From Chthonomonadaceae bacterium (lineage in GTDB: Bacteria > Armatimonadota > Chthonomonadetes > Chthonomonadales > Chthonomonadaceae): 47,646 bases of DNA. Shown here one piece after another: positions 17,354 through 25,585 of the stretch (position 1 is its first letter; each line of letters begins with the position of its first letter). A program made the translations under genes and the position numbers. The notes under the pieces are model-generated. The model did not search any database and was not told the origin of the DNA. It worked only from the letters and a program-made list of their open reading frames with translations. Location of the stretch: the NCBI GenBank assembly GCA_027459665.1, contig DAIDHN010000030.1, forward strand, positions 1 through 47,646, written 5' to 3'.

Positions 17354-18313
17354 TTATCTCCCCCGGCTCAAACCGGCAACACGATCGGCTGGGCTGAGAA
17401 TTTCGGTGACGCGTATTCCAAAGTTGTCTTCTATCACCACCACTTCCCCCTTTGCCACCAGCCTGCCGTTCACCAGCAGGTCTACCGGCTCGCCCGCCAC
17501 TCTGTCTAGTTCTACAATAGAGCCGTTGCTCAGTTCCAGCACATCCTTGATGAGCATGCGCACCCTGCCCAGTTCTACGGTTACTTCCAGCGGAATATCC
17601 AGTATAAGCTCTATGCCCCTGGGCACAGGCAGTTCTCCCGCATGAGAGGCAGGCTCGGAGGAAGGCGCAGGAGGAGCATCGCCGGTAAGTTCGCTCAGCA
17701 TGGCGGCCAGCTCGTCTTCGCCCAGAATTTCGCTGTGCACCGGCTCTTCCTGCGTGTTTGGCAGCAGGGCTTTCGCCATTTCGGGTATTAGCAGCAAAAC
17801 AAGGCGGGTATCGAGCATATCTGGCAGGGTAATGGGAAATACTACCTGCAGGGCCGATGAACTCATTGCAAACACGGGGGGCAGCGCTATGGGAGCCAAA
17901 TGCGTCCCCACCCCTTCCAGTTCAAGCGTGTCGCCATGTATATTGCCCAGTGCAGTGGCCAGCCCGCGCACTACGCCCGACATGCCTGTTTCGAGCAGGC
18001 TCACCTGCGCTTCGGTAAGCGCTGTGGTGTTTGCCCCCTGCTTGCCTTCTATCAGGTCTGCGAGTACGCAGGCAGCATCTTCAGAAAACAGAAACAGGCT
18101 CTCTGCAGTCAGCAGGCTGCTAAAGTGAAAGGTAGTGCAAAGCTGCGTATCTGCGCGCGCCATTAGGTCGCTTACAGATATTTCCTGCACTTCTGGTATA
18201 TCTACAATGGCTTCATGGTTGATCTGCTCAGAAAGTGCAAGAGCAAGAGCTGCGCTCAAATCGCCGCAAAGCTGCCCAAAACTCTCTATTTCAGCAGGGG
18301 TAATGTCTGGCAT
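17354..18313 (-). CDS. fliN: Flagellar motor switch protein FliN/FliY
   Basis: A 319-residue switch protein. The C-terminal ~85 residues are the FliN surface domain ([56 protein letters not shown]). The N-terminal ~200 residues resemble the CheC/FliM-like region of FliY ([30 protein letters not shown]), so it is FliY-like rather than a short FliN. The ENxxxGIxN-like dephosphorylation motifs of active CheC were not clearly seen. The ATG at 18313 follows GGGAGGAATTT and is chosen over the longer frame to 18388, which would run into fliM. Confidence 0.92.
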   Translation of the reverse strand: MPDITPAEIESFGQLCGDLSAALALALSEQINHEAIVDIPEVQEISVSDLMARADTQLCTTFHFSSLLTAESLFLFSEDAACVLADLIEGKQGANTTALTEAQVSLLETGMSGVVRGLATALGNIHGDTLELEGVGTHLAPIALPPVFAMSSSALQVVFPITLPDMLDTRLVLLLIPEMAKALLPNTQEEPVHSEILGEDELAAMLSELTGDAPPAPSSEPASHAGELPVPRGIELILDIPLEVTVELGRVRMLIKDVLELSNGSIVELDRVAGEPVDLLVNGRLVAKGEVVVIEDNFGIRVTEILSPADRVAGLSRGR

Positions 18314-18341
18314 AAATTCCTCCCAGTCTCCACGTTGGTAC

Positions 18342-19427
18342 TCACGAATTTCGGCGGGCAGACAGTCGCAGGGCGTCTGCAGCGGCATCCATATCCGGGC
18401 TTACTCTCTGCACATACACCGCCAGTTTTTTGCCCCTTATTCCGGGTTTTCCCCGGTACTTTACACGGTTGCCTACCAGCACTTCCACTTCCTCATGCTG
18501 CCCCTTGTCGAGGGTGACTACATCTCCCACCTTCAGCTGCAGCAGCTGATCTACCGATATGCCTGCATGTCCGAGGCGCACCGCAAGTTCAAGGTGCGTT
18601 CTTTCCAGCTTTCGCGCCAGCACAGCGGCATGGCGGCCTGTGTTTTTCTTCACGCTGCTCGAGAACCAGCGCTGCGCGCTCAGCTTGGGGGTGATTGGCT
18701 TGAGCAGCAAATAGGGTATGCAAAGCGACATGGCGCCGCGCAGTTCGCCTACTTTCACCTCAAACAGAATAGAAACCACCACATCGTTGGGGGGTACAAT
18801 CTGTACAAACTGCGCCTGCGTCTCCATGCTTTCGCGCTTTGGCGTAAACTGTGCTATTCCTTCCCAGGCGGTGTGCAGGTCTTTCAGGGCGCGGTTGATG
18901 ATAGAGTCGGTGAGGGCTTTTTCTATGTCGGTCAGCACATTGCCTGTTTTCACCATGCTGCCCGGCCCTCCCAGCAGGCGGTCTATCATCGAGAGAATCA
19001 CATTGAATTCCATTTCCAGCAGAGCTTGCCCTGTGAGCGGAGCCATGCTGAAGATATTGATGATGCTGCTGGTAAGCGAGCGAATGTATTCTTCGTACGG
19101 AACCTGCTCTACACTCACCAGGTCTACATGAACCGGCACGCGCAGGTAGGCGGAAAGCGAGGAGGCAAACAGCCTGGCAAAGGTTTCGTGCAGCATCTGC
19201 ATGGTGCGCAGCTGGTCTTTTGCAAATTTGTCTGGTCTTCTAAAATCGTATATTTCGTACGAGACGGCTCCGAAGGAACGCGGGGCCGCAGCGGCCATGG
19301 GGGGCGGTGCAGCGGGCGCCGCACTGCTTCGCACAGGTTCGGGAGACGAAGAAGCGTTTTCAGACCCATCGCCGCTCAGTGAAGAGAGAAGCGCTTCTAT
19401 CTCTGCCTGGGAAAGTATTTCTGCCAC
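18342..19427 (-). CDS. fliM: Flagellar motor switch protein FliM
   Basis: FliM links the CheY-phosphate signal to motor rotation. The N-terminus [15 protein letters not shown] is the CheY-binding peptide. It is followed by an Ala/Pro/Ser linker and the middle domain ([49 protein letters not shown]), and ends in a FliN-like surface domain. The start is GTG at 19427 with AGAGGAA upstream; the frame extends to 19535 without homology. Length is 361 residues. It leads the fliM-fliN-fliO-fliP operon, with a sigma28-like promoter candidate about 110 bases upstream. Confidence 0.96.
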   Translation of the reverse strand: MAEILSQAEIEALLSSLSGDGSENASSSPEPVRSSAAPAAPPPMAAAAPRSFGAVSYEIYDFRRPDKFAKDQLRTMQMLHETFARLFASSLSAYLRVPVHVDLVSVEQVPYEEYIRSLTSSIINIFSMAPLTGQALLEMEFNVILSMIDRLLGGPGSMVKTGNVLTDIEKALTDSIINRALKDLHTAWEGIAQFTPKRESMETQAQFVQIVPPNDVVVSILFEVKVGELRGAMSLCIPYLLLKPITPKLSAQRWFSSSVKKNTGRHAAVLARKLERTHLELAVRLGHAGISVDQLLQLKVGDVVTLDKGQHEEVEVLVGNRVKYRGKPGIRGKKLAVYVQRVSPDMDAAADALRLSARRNS

Positions 19428-19535
19428 GGGTATTCCTCTGAAGTGGCGCAGAGCGCCGGCGATAGCAAAACAGGAGCGAATTTCAGAACACCATGCCTGT
19501 GCGATCAAAGTTTGGTTTCTGGCATCCCGCTTCAA

Positions 19536-19563
19536 TTATCGGCGGGCGGCAGATTTATCTTCA
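19536..19563 (-). promoter_or_regulatory. Sigma28-like promoter candidate upstream of fliM
   Basis: On the minus strand TGAAGATA (19563-19556), 12 bases, then GCCGATAA (19543-19536). The -10 element is an exact match to the flagellar consensus; the -35 element is a 5/8 match. It lies about 109 bases before the fliM GTG and after the terminator of the upstream 65-residue gene, exactly where a promoter is needed. Confidence 0.55.
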
Positions 19564-19589
19564 GAGCAAAAAACCGGTGTTTTCGGCAC

Positions 19590-19634
19590 AAAAAACAGAA
19601 AGACGGGGTGCAGCAGGTTTGCTGCACCCCGTCT
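19590..19634 (-). terminator. Strong terminator of the 65-residue gene
   Basis: A perfect 15-bp stem (AGACGGGGTGCAGCA with TGCTGCACCCCGTCT, 19601-19634) with a 4-base loop. Read on the minus strand it is followed by TTCTGTTTTTTG. It ends transcription from the gene at 19866 before the fliM promoter. Confidence 0.88.
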
Positions 19635-19668
19635 TCTATCAAAAACCATCTCTTTGCCTGCCTAATAC

Positions 19669-19866
19669 TCAGGCTACCTGCAACTCTTTCTCATCTATTC
19701 TGTAAAAGCGTCTGCGGTATCTTATCAGGCGGCTGCCTTCGGGCAGTTCATCTCTTTCCTGAATGCGCACCAGCGCTCCGGTTTCTACATCTACATACAG
19801 GCCAGGCTCCACTTCCTGCCCTGATACAAACTCCGCGGTTTCCTGCGGAAAATCTATGGCGTTCAT
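19669..19866 (-). CDS. Small hypothetical protein, 65 residues
   Basis: Not recognised. A single compact acidic-then-basic protein: SGQEVEPGLYVDVETGALVRI followed by the basic patch RLIRYRRRFYRI. There are no cysteines, signal peptide or membrane segment. The ATG at 19866 follows GAGGGAATTATA, a good ribosome site, and a perfect terminator follows, so it is a real one-gene unit. It is divergent from dnaN across ~296 bases. The beta-rich G-x-Y pattern suggests a small barrel-like fold; this is a guess. Confidence 0.65.
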   Translation of the reverse strand: MNAIDFPQETAEFVSGQEVEPGLYVDVETGALVRIQERDELPEGSRLIRYRRRFYRIDEKELQVA

Positions 19867-19945
19867 TATAATTCCCTCCCATTCTCATCTTAACCCGGTT
19901 TGGGCATTTCAGACAAGAGCGGACATATGGCTTCAGAATTTTTTC

Positions 19946-20081
19946 TGAAACGTTTCATGAGATTTCTCTCACACTCTATCATACGTCACTTAAGTGACTA
20001 CAGTTTCAATTATGGCACACTTTTTACCAAAAAACAGTTAATATTGTTTCAAATATCTTATTTTGCTACAAATATCTTATT
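19946..20081. promoter_or_regulatory. A+T-rich palindrome and repeat cluster before dnaN
   Basis: The 296-base space before dnaN is clearly richer in A+T than its surroundings. It holds a 7-bp-arm hairpin TTCAGAA/TTCTGAA (19932-19949), the 12-base palindrome TGAAACGTTTCA (19946-19957), the 14-base palindrome GTCACTTAAGTGAC (19985-19998), and the 13-base direct repeat CAAATATCTTATT at 20050-20062 and 20069-20081. No TTATCCACA-like DnaA box was found. It is probably the control region of dnaN; an origin role is possible but unsupported. Confidence 0.5.
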
Positions 20082-20162
20082 CAGGCGCAAAATAACCAGA
20101 CACTTTTTACAGCACAACGCTGTCTTTCTTCCCGTATAAAACAACAAAATGGAGAATCTATC

Positions 20163-21350
20163 ATGACCAGCAACACGCTCATCGGCAGCAGCCTGAAAGC
20201 TACCTGCCCCAGAAAAGACCTTTTTGCAGCGGTGCAGGTAGTAGGCCGTGCAGTGAGCGGGCGCAGCACCCTGCCCATTCTCAGCCACATACTGCTCCGT
20301 ACCGAGCCAGAGAGCATCCGCCTCATCGCCACCGATCTCGAGCTGGGCATATCGTGCCGTGTTGCTGCGGCCATCAAAGAAGAAGGCAGCCTCACGGCGC
20401 CGGCACGCACCCTGGGCGATGCGCTGGGCACTCTGCCAGACCGAAGCGATGTAGACCTTTCGGCCGACCGCAGTTTTACCACCCATGTGCGCTGCGAGCG
20501 CTCTACCTACAAAATTCTCGGTCTGCCCGCCGAAGATTACCCGCAGCTGCCCGAAGTACCTGAAACAGTCTGCTTTAAAATTCCCCAAAAGCGCCTGCGC
20601 GACCTGATTCGGCAAACGCAGTTTGCGGTTTCTTCTGATGAAGCGCGCGCCACTCTTACCGGCATTTACATGGAATTTGACGGCAGCTGCATACGCTTTG
20701 TGGCCACCGATACGCACCGGCTGGCAACCAGAATAGATGCAGTAAGCGAGGGAACCGGCTCGCTGAATGTCATTGTGCCCGCGCGCGCCATGAACGAACT
20801 CAACCACCTGCTTTCCGATGCAGAGGGCGAGGTCAAGGTGGTGCTGGCTTCCAACCAGATAGCCTTTCACCTGCCCGGTGAAGATGAAATACAAATTGTC
20901 TCACGCATCATAGAGGGCCACTTTCCCAATTACAAGCGCGTCATTCCCGAAAGCTACACCAGGCGCATCACCGTGTCTACCTCAGCACTGCTTTCGGCTG
21001 TGCGCAGGGCATTTGTCGTTGCCAAAGACGTTTCCAGCGCTTCACGCGTTGTGCTGCGCACATCAGATGCCGGCAGCCTGATTCTTACCGCAGAAAACCA
21101 GACGGTGGGCAGCGCCTACGAAGAGGTGGAGGCGCGATGCGAGGGCGAGACTGTAGAAGTCGCCTTCAATGCGAAGTACCTGATGGATGTGCTGGTGGCG
21201 CTGGAAGAAGAGAGCGTCTATCTGGAAATAACAGAGCCGCTCCGCCCTGCGGTGCTGCGCCCGGTGCCGCCACCGCCCGCCGCAGACCAGGAAGCGCCGG
21301 CAGGCACCGCCGAGCAGCTCTGCGTGCTTATGCCCATGCAGGTGGTGTAA
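20163..21350 (+). CDS. dnaN: DNA polymerase III beta subunit (sliding clamp)
   Basis: DnaN forms the ring clamp that tethers the replicative polymerase. All three clamp domains are visible: LKATCPRKDLFAAVQVVGRA with TLPILSHILL; then FKIPQKRLRDLIRQTQFAVS with FVATDTHRLATR; and VSRIIEGHFPNYKRVIP with VAFNAKYLMDVL. The C-terminal strand normally ends in MPM plus two residues; here CVLMPMQVV is preceded by an inserted Pro/Ala-rich segment (PPPPAADQEAPAGTAEQ), making the protein 395 residues. The ATG at 20163 follows AATGGAGAATC. dnaA is not beside it. The frame is intact, unlike the restriction genes that follow. Confidence 0.96.
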   Translation: MTSNTLIGSSLKATCPRKDLFAAVQVVGRAVSGRSTLPILSHILLRTEPESIRLIATDLELGISCRVAAAIKEEGSLTAPARTLGDALGTLPDRSDVDLSADRSFTTHVRCERSTYKILGLPAEDYPQLPEVPETVCFKIPQKRLRDLIRQTQFAVSSDEARATLTGIYMEFDGSCIRFVATDTHRLATRIDAVSEGTGSLNVIVPARAMNELNHLLSDAEGEVKVVLASNQIAFHLPGEDEIQIVSRIIEGHFPNYKRVIPESYTRRITVSTSALLSAVRRAFVVAKDVSSASRVVLRTSDAGSLILTAENQTVGSAYEEVEARCEGETVEVAFNAKYLMDVLVALEEESVYLEITEPLRPAVLRPVPPPPAADQEAPAGTAEQLCVLMPMQVV

Positions 21351-21382
21351 CAAGTGTAATTGCTTGTGCAGTCTTTAGGTTC

Positions 21383-21412
21383 GCCCCCGGTTTCAGGTAT
21401 GATGCCGGGGGC
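21383..21412 (+). terminator. Hairpin after dnaN
   Basis: GCCCCCGG (21383-21390) pairs with CCGGGGGC (21405-21412) over a 14-base loop, 32 bases after the dnaN stop. An A-run, not a T-run, follows, so it is only a possible terminator. The rest of 21351-21521 shows nothing recognisable. Confidence 0.35.
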
Positions 21413-21521
21413 AAAAATCACATCAGCGCCTCTTCTGTGCCTCTGCACAAACAGGCATACATAGCATGAAACCCATTTGCGCCATTAGTATCTGCAGCAA
21501 GGCAAACAGAAGGGCAGCCCC

Positions 21522-22363
21522 ATGATGCTTCACCAGGACCGAAAACACAAATTTGAAACATCCCTCCGCGAGTTTGTCGAGCGCTTAACAATGTATACGG
21601 CCGCGGACAACGGATACTGGAGCGTTAAAGGGATCATCGACGTATACCAAAACGTCTATGCAATCTCATCAGACACAAAGATCGTTTCCAAAATTCTCGA
21701 GACACATATTTTTCCTGAGATACTCAAATTTTCCGAAGCAAACGGCTACAGACTCGTTCTGCCAAACCATCAAAACTATTATCCAGACTTTCTTTCATAG
21801 CTTATGACAATGAAACCGTCCGCTTTGCGCTAGACTTTAAGACCACTTACCGCAAGCCTGAAAAACCTGATTACTGCAACGGCTTCACTCTTGGCTCACA
21901 CGGCGAGTACTTTGTTAAACGTGACAGCACAAAAAATATCCAGTTCCCTTACAGCACCTATTCGGGTCATTATTGTCTGGGCATTATTTACAGCCGTGTA
22001 TCTGATCGCTCAGTTGATGAAACCACCGTCTACAGTTTAGACCAGCTGCAATCCATTGTTTCAGTTGTGAAAGATTTTCAATTCTTTGTTCAGGAGAAAT
22101 GGAAGATAGCAAGCGATCGAAGCGGCAGCGGCAACACAGCCAACATCGGAAGCATCAACCATATCCCCAGTATCATAGCCGGGCGCGGAATGTTTGCCGA
22201 TCTTGGAGAAGCTGTGTTCGATGAGTACTGGATGAACTATGGCCAAATCAAGGTTGTCGATCCTGTCACAGGCAGCGTGAAGGCTGTCACGAAACTGGAG
22301 GCATTTCTCAGGCACAAAGGGCTGGATCATACCGTCGCTCAACAAACCACACGCACAAGGTAA
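21522..22363 (+). pseudogene. EcoRV-like type II restriction endonuclease, frameshifted
   Basis: Both halves match R.EcoRV, which cuts GATATC. The first frame (21522-21800, 92 residues) contains SSDTKIVSKILE and QNYYPDF with the first catalytic Asp. The frame then stops. Homology resumes one frame back: ALDFKTTYRK holds the second Asp and the Lys, then FTLGSHGEYFVKR, TKNIQFPYS, and the recognition-loop motif SGSGNTANIGSI, ending at 22363. Adding one T to the TTT at 21789-21791 restores a single frame, and the spacing between the two catalytic Asp codons then equals that of EcoRV (16 residues). It is thus a one-base deletion in a T run. Catalytic residues are all retained. The cognate methylase follows at 22379. 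Confidence 0.9.
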
Positions 22364-22378
22364 AACACTACTCAAACC

Positions 22379-23381
22379 ATGAAAGTAATCATTCCTCCAA
22401 TCAAATGCCAGGGCATCAAAACCAGGCTCGTAAGTCTGATATCAGATATGGCGAGATGGGATAATCGAGGCATCTGGATAGAGCCGTTTCTTGGCTCTGG
22501 GGTTGTGGGCTTCAACCTGGCGCGGCGGCGAGCATTGTTTGCCGATACCAACCCTCACACCATCGCTTTTTATAAAGCCCTGCAAGACCAAAAGATTACC
22601 CCAGCCATTATAAAAGATTTTTTGCAAACCGAAGGGACCACGTTATCCCGCGTTGGAGAAGCCCACTACTACGCCATACGGGAACGATTCAACAGAGAGG
22701 CTGCTCCTTTGGACTTTCTCTTTCTTAACCGCGCCTGCTTCAATGGGGTTATGCGTTTCAATCGCAAAGGGGGATTCAATGTTCCATGCTGCCGTAAACC
22801 CGATCGTTTCGCCCAGGCATATATAACTAAAATAGTTAATCAGGCGACAGCTGTATACGAACACATTCACTGTTCACAGTGGGAATTCAAGGTGCAGCAA
22901 TTCACCGAAACAATTGCAACGTCAACCCCAAACGATTTCATCTACGCCGATCCGCCCTATGTTGGCCGCCATTTGAATTACTTTGAAAGCTGGGACGAGA
23001 TAAAAGAAGCAAAGCTGTTTCAATCTCTGAGCCAAGGCAAGGCGAGATTCATTCTTTCCACCTGGGAAGAAAACACATATCGTCGTAACTCGTTCATTGA
23101 TGGGTTATGGGGCTGTTTCCCACGAGTCTCGCAACAGCACTTTTATCATGTTGGGGCACCTTAATGCCATGACCGAAGCCCTCGTCATGAATTTCACTCC
23201 TCCAAACAGAACTCACCAAACAGAACAGCATCCGCAGGCGGCATTACCGCTCTATGACCGCCCCGTGCAAGAAAATGATCAACACAATCTCATACAACAT
23301 CGCATTCCTCAAGCAGCGCCTCTGAAATGGGGCAGCACGGACAGCGATGCCAATAAAGGACTGCGAACATGCCGTGGCTAA
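22379..23381 (+). pseudogene. EcoRV-type adenine methyltransferase, C-terminal frameshift
   Basis: A Dam-family N6-adenine methyltransferase close to M.EcoRV. The N-terminus VIIPPIKCQGIKTRLV, SAM-binding motif EPFLGSGVVGFNLA, the LDFLFLNRACFNGVMRFN segment, FAQAYITKI, catalytic DPPY in FIYADPPYVGRH, and FILSTWEENTYR are all visible. The frame stops at 23164 after HFYHVGAP. The expected C-terminal continuation (NAMTEALVMNF) is found in the next frame from about 23160 to 23381. The core with all catalytic motifs (261 residues) is uninterrupted, so activity may survive. It would protect GATATC from the upstream endonuclease. It starts 15 bases after that gene. Confidence 0.85.
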
Positions 23382-23417
23382 CTTACTGGCTGATGATGAT
23401 GGTAAGGAGAAAACGAA

Positions 23418-24427
23418 ATGGCTTCGGAAAGGGTGCAACAAAAACAGAGAGCAGGCCGAAACAGGACGTTGACGCTGAGCGAAGAAGATGCGCAGAACTG
23501 CGGTGCAAAACTCTGCAGGATAAGCAGGCCCGCAAGTATCGCAGATATAGAAAACAAGACTATCAATCAGGATTTGCTTGATGTTCTCGAATGGCTGCCC
23601 GCCGGGTGTGCCCGATCTCCTGTTCATTGACCCTCCCTACAATCTGAGCAAGCAATACAACTCAGGTAAATTCAAAAGGAAGCCATTCGACGAGTATGTC
23701 GAGTGGATCGAGTGCTGGCTCCCCCGGCTGCTGAACACGCTCACGCCAAATGGTTCTGCTTATATTTGCGCTGATTGGGAGTCATCTACCGCCGTCCACA
23801 TGGTTGCATCCAGGTACCTGAAGATCAGAAGCCGCATCACCTGGGAACGCGAGAAGGGAAGAGGCGCGAAAGCCAACTGGAAGAATTGCTCTGAAGACAT
23901 TTGGTACTGCACAAAATCAGACGACTTCACTTTCAACCTCGACGCAGTGAAAATCAAGCGTCGTGTCATAGCGCCATATAGGGACGGTGACGGAAAACCG
24001 AAGGATTGGGATGAGGGCGAAGAGGGGGGGTGCGGTTGACGCATCCATCCAAAATCTGGACGGACATTACTGTTCCGTTCTGGTCCATGTCGGAAAACAC
24101 AGACCATCCGACACAAAGCCGGAAAAGCTCGTCGCGAAGGCGATTCTCGCCAGTTCCAACCCAGGCGATCTGGTGCTTGATCCCTTCCTTGGGTCAGGAA
24201 CCACGTCGGTCTTCGCGAAGAAGCTGGGCAGACGGTATGTCGGGATCGAATGCGATGAGACCTATTGCTGCCTTGCTGAGAAGCGCCTCGCTCTGGCTGA
24301 TCAGGACCGTAGCATTCAGGGATATTCTGAAGGCGTATTCTGGGAAAGGAACAGCCTGCAGGGCGTGAGAGATACCTCCCGTAAGTTTGGAGTACCAACC
24401 CTGTTCGCAGAGGATAATGATGAGTAG
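23418..24427 (+). pseudogene. Beta-class DNA methyltransferase, three frameshifts
   Basis: A DNA N6-adenine/N4-cytosine methyltransferase (PF01555 type) with the beta-class order: catalytic DPPY first, SAM motif last. The frames join as 23418 to ~23605 (TINQDLLDVLEWLPAG), ~23605 to ~24025 (VPDLLFIDPPYNLSKQYN, GSAYICADW, WKNCSEDIWYCTK), ~24030 to ~24117 (LTHPSKIWTDITVPFWSM, ENTDHPTQ), and ~24117 to 24427 (KPEKLVAKAILAS, DPFLGSGTTSVFAKKLG, GVFWERNSL). The shifts fall in short runs: an extra G at GGG near 23603, the G7 run at 24024-24030, and a missing A at AAA 24115-24117. DPPY suggests adenine as target. The start has AAGGAG upstream. Specificity unknown. Confidence 0.85.
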
Positions 24428-25085
24428 AAGCCCACTGTTCTACGGTGACGATCATAAGAGGATCGAGGCTTCCATTGTTGAGACGCTTAATACCCAGCCT
24501 GAATTTCTTTCCGCCAGGTCGCTTGGCAGCCCGCGCGCGGTGGGAGATGCTGAGCAGGAAATGCTCGGCGAGCACTCTAAATCTATTATGGGGGATGTCT
24601 GCAAAGCATATTCCGATACGTTCTCCCGCCGTACTATGGCAGACCTGGCATTCTATGACACGTCCGACTTTTATTATGTCGTGGATGTCAAAACTCACAA
24701 TCTCGGCACGCAATTCAATATGCCGAATCTCCATCCGTGGAAAGACTGGCACGCTTTTACGAAGATGACAAGAATTGCTTCACGCTCCTCATAGTGAAAT
24801 ATGAAGTGGGTGAGGCGGACATTTCCTTCAAAGAGGCGCATTTCGTGCCTATAGAGTTTCTGTCATGGGAATGCCTGACGATTGGGGCGCAGGGCTGGGG
24901 CCAGATATAAATATCCAATGCTAACGTCATCAAGATAAATGAACGCTATTCCAGGAAGAAGTGGATGCTCGAGCTGTGCGATACCATGGCACGATTCTAT
25001 CCAGGGGGAAATTGAGAAGATAGGCAAGCGTATCGCCTATTTCGAGCACGTAAGGCAGCAATGGGAGGCGAAGCCAGATGCCTGA
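24417..25085 (+). pseudogene. PD-(D/E)XK restriction endonuclease remnant
   Basis: Overlaps the end of the methyltransferase by 11 bases, the usual layout of a methylase/endonuclease pair. The first frame contains MADLAFYD and YYVVDVKTHN, a PD-(D/E)XK active site (Asp, then D-V-K), and TQFNMPNL. It shifts frame near 24730 to SVERLARFYEDD and LLIVKYEVGEADISF. A TAA at 24908-24910 interrupts GWGQI and ISNANVIKINERYS in the same frame, probably a CAA to TAA change. A further shift in the G5 run at 25004-25008 leads to EIEKIGKRIAYFEHVRQQW, ending at 25085. The active-site layout resembles the HincII group; that likeness is tentative. It is certainly inactive as it stands. Confidence 0.8.
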
Positions 25086-25107
25086 ACCAGCGCTCTGCTC
25101 ACTGGTT

Positions 25108-25320
25108 CACCTCACCCCCTCAACCATGCAGCCGCTGCCTGGTGGTTAACCTCACCCCCTTGACCTTCGGTCATTCCCCCTCTCCCGGACAGTCGCTGCG
25201 CTCCTTGAGAGAGGGGGAGCAGAACCATGTCGCCAGCCTGCACCAGTCCTCTGCCGCCCCTCTTTCAGCGCCAACAGGCGCGACCGGGAGAGAGGCTGGC
25301 TGTTAGGCCGGGGTGAGGTT
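25108..25320. repeat. Foldback repeat element (MITE/REP-like)
   Basis: Outer inverted ends AACCTCACCCC (25148-25158) and GGGGTGAGGTT (25310-25320) enclose nested inverted repeats: GACC/GGTC (25162-25172), CCCCCTCTC/GAGAGGGGG (25176-25217) and GCCAGCCT/AGGCTGGC (25232-25300). A second partial copy of the left end (CACCTCACCCCCT) lies 40 bases further left, at 25109-25121. There is no coding sequence. The layout is that of a small non-autonomous foldback element or REP-type palindrome. It sits directly downstream of the decayed restriction genes. Confidence 0.6.
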
Positions 25321-25376
25321 GCCTCACACGCTCTGCCGCAGTTGGCATGCAGAGCAGCATGGTGCATAGTGTATTT

Positions 25377-25447
25377 AGTCCACGGCAGTGGACTTTTGCC
25401 TGTCAAAACGGGGTTAAACCCGTGGTATGCGCAGGGGTTGAAACCCA
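25377..25447. repeat. Short palindrome cluster
   Basis: AGTCCAC/GTGGACT with a 4-base loop and a T-run (25377-25397) could terminate plus-strand transcription. It is followed by two GGGTT-type imperfect palindromes around 25409-25424 and 25433-25446. Such stacked short hairpins are typical of dispersed intergenic repeats. No gene is seen from 25086 to the methyltransferase start. Confidence 0.5.
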
Positions 25448-25585
25448 GTGGCCATGTGCGCTGTTGTGAAATGGCCCGCTGCAATACCGCAGGTTTCATT
25501 GCGGCTGTTCAGGTGGTATAACAAAAGCGTGCTGCCGAATGCTGCGGCGGAAGCAGACAACAAGGCAACAGGAAAAACAACACAG

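Noticed and set aside
19867-20162. Chromosome origin before dnaN
   Set aside because: No TTATCCACA-type boxes and no dnaA nearby; kept only as a finding to check.
21789-21800. Programmed frameshifting in the EcoRV-like gene
   Set aside because: No stimulatory structure or typical slippery heptamer was seen, and the other three genes of the island are also broken, so decay or sequence error is simpler.
25448-25585. Upstream 46 codons of the THUMP-like methyltransferase frame
   Set aside because: No homology, adjacent to repeats and containing a -10-like box; the shorter start was preferred, with uncertainty.
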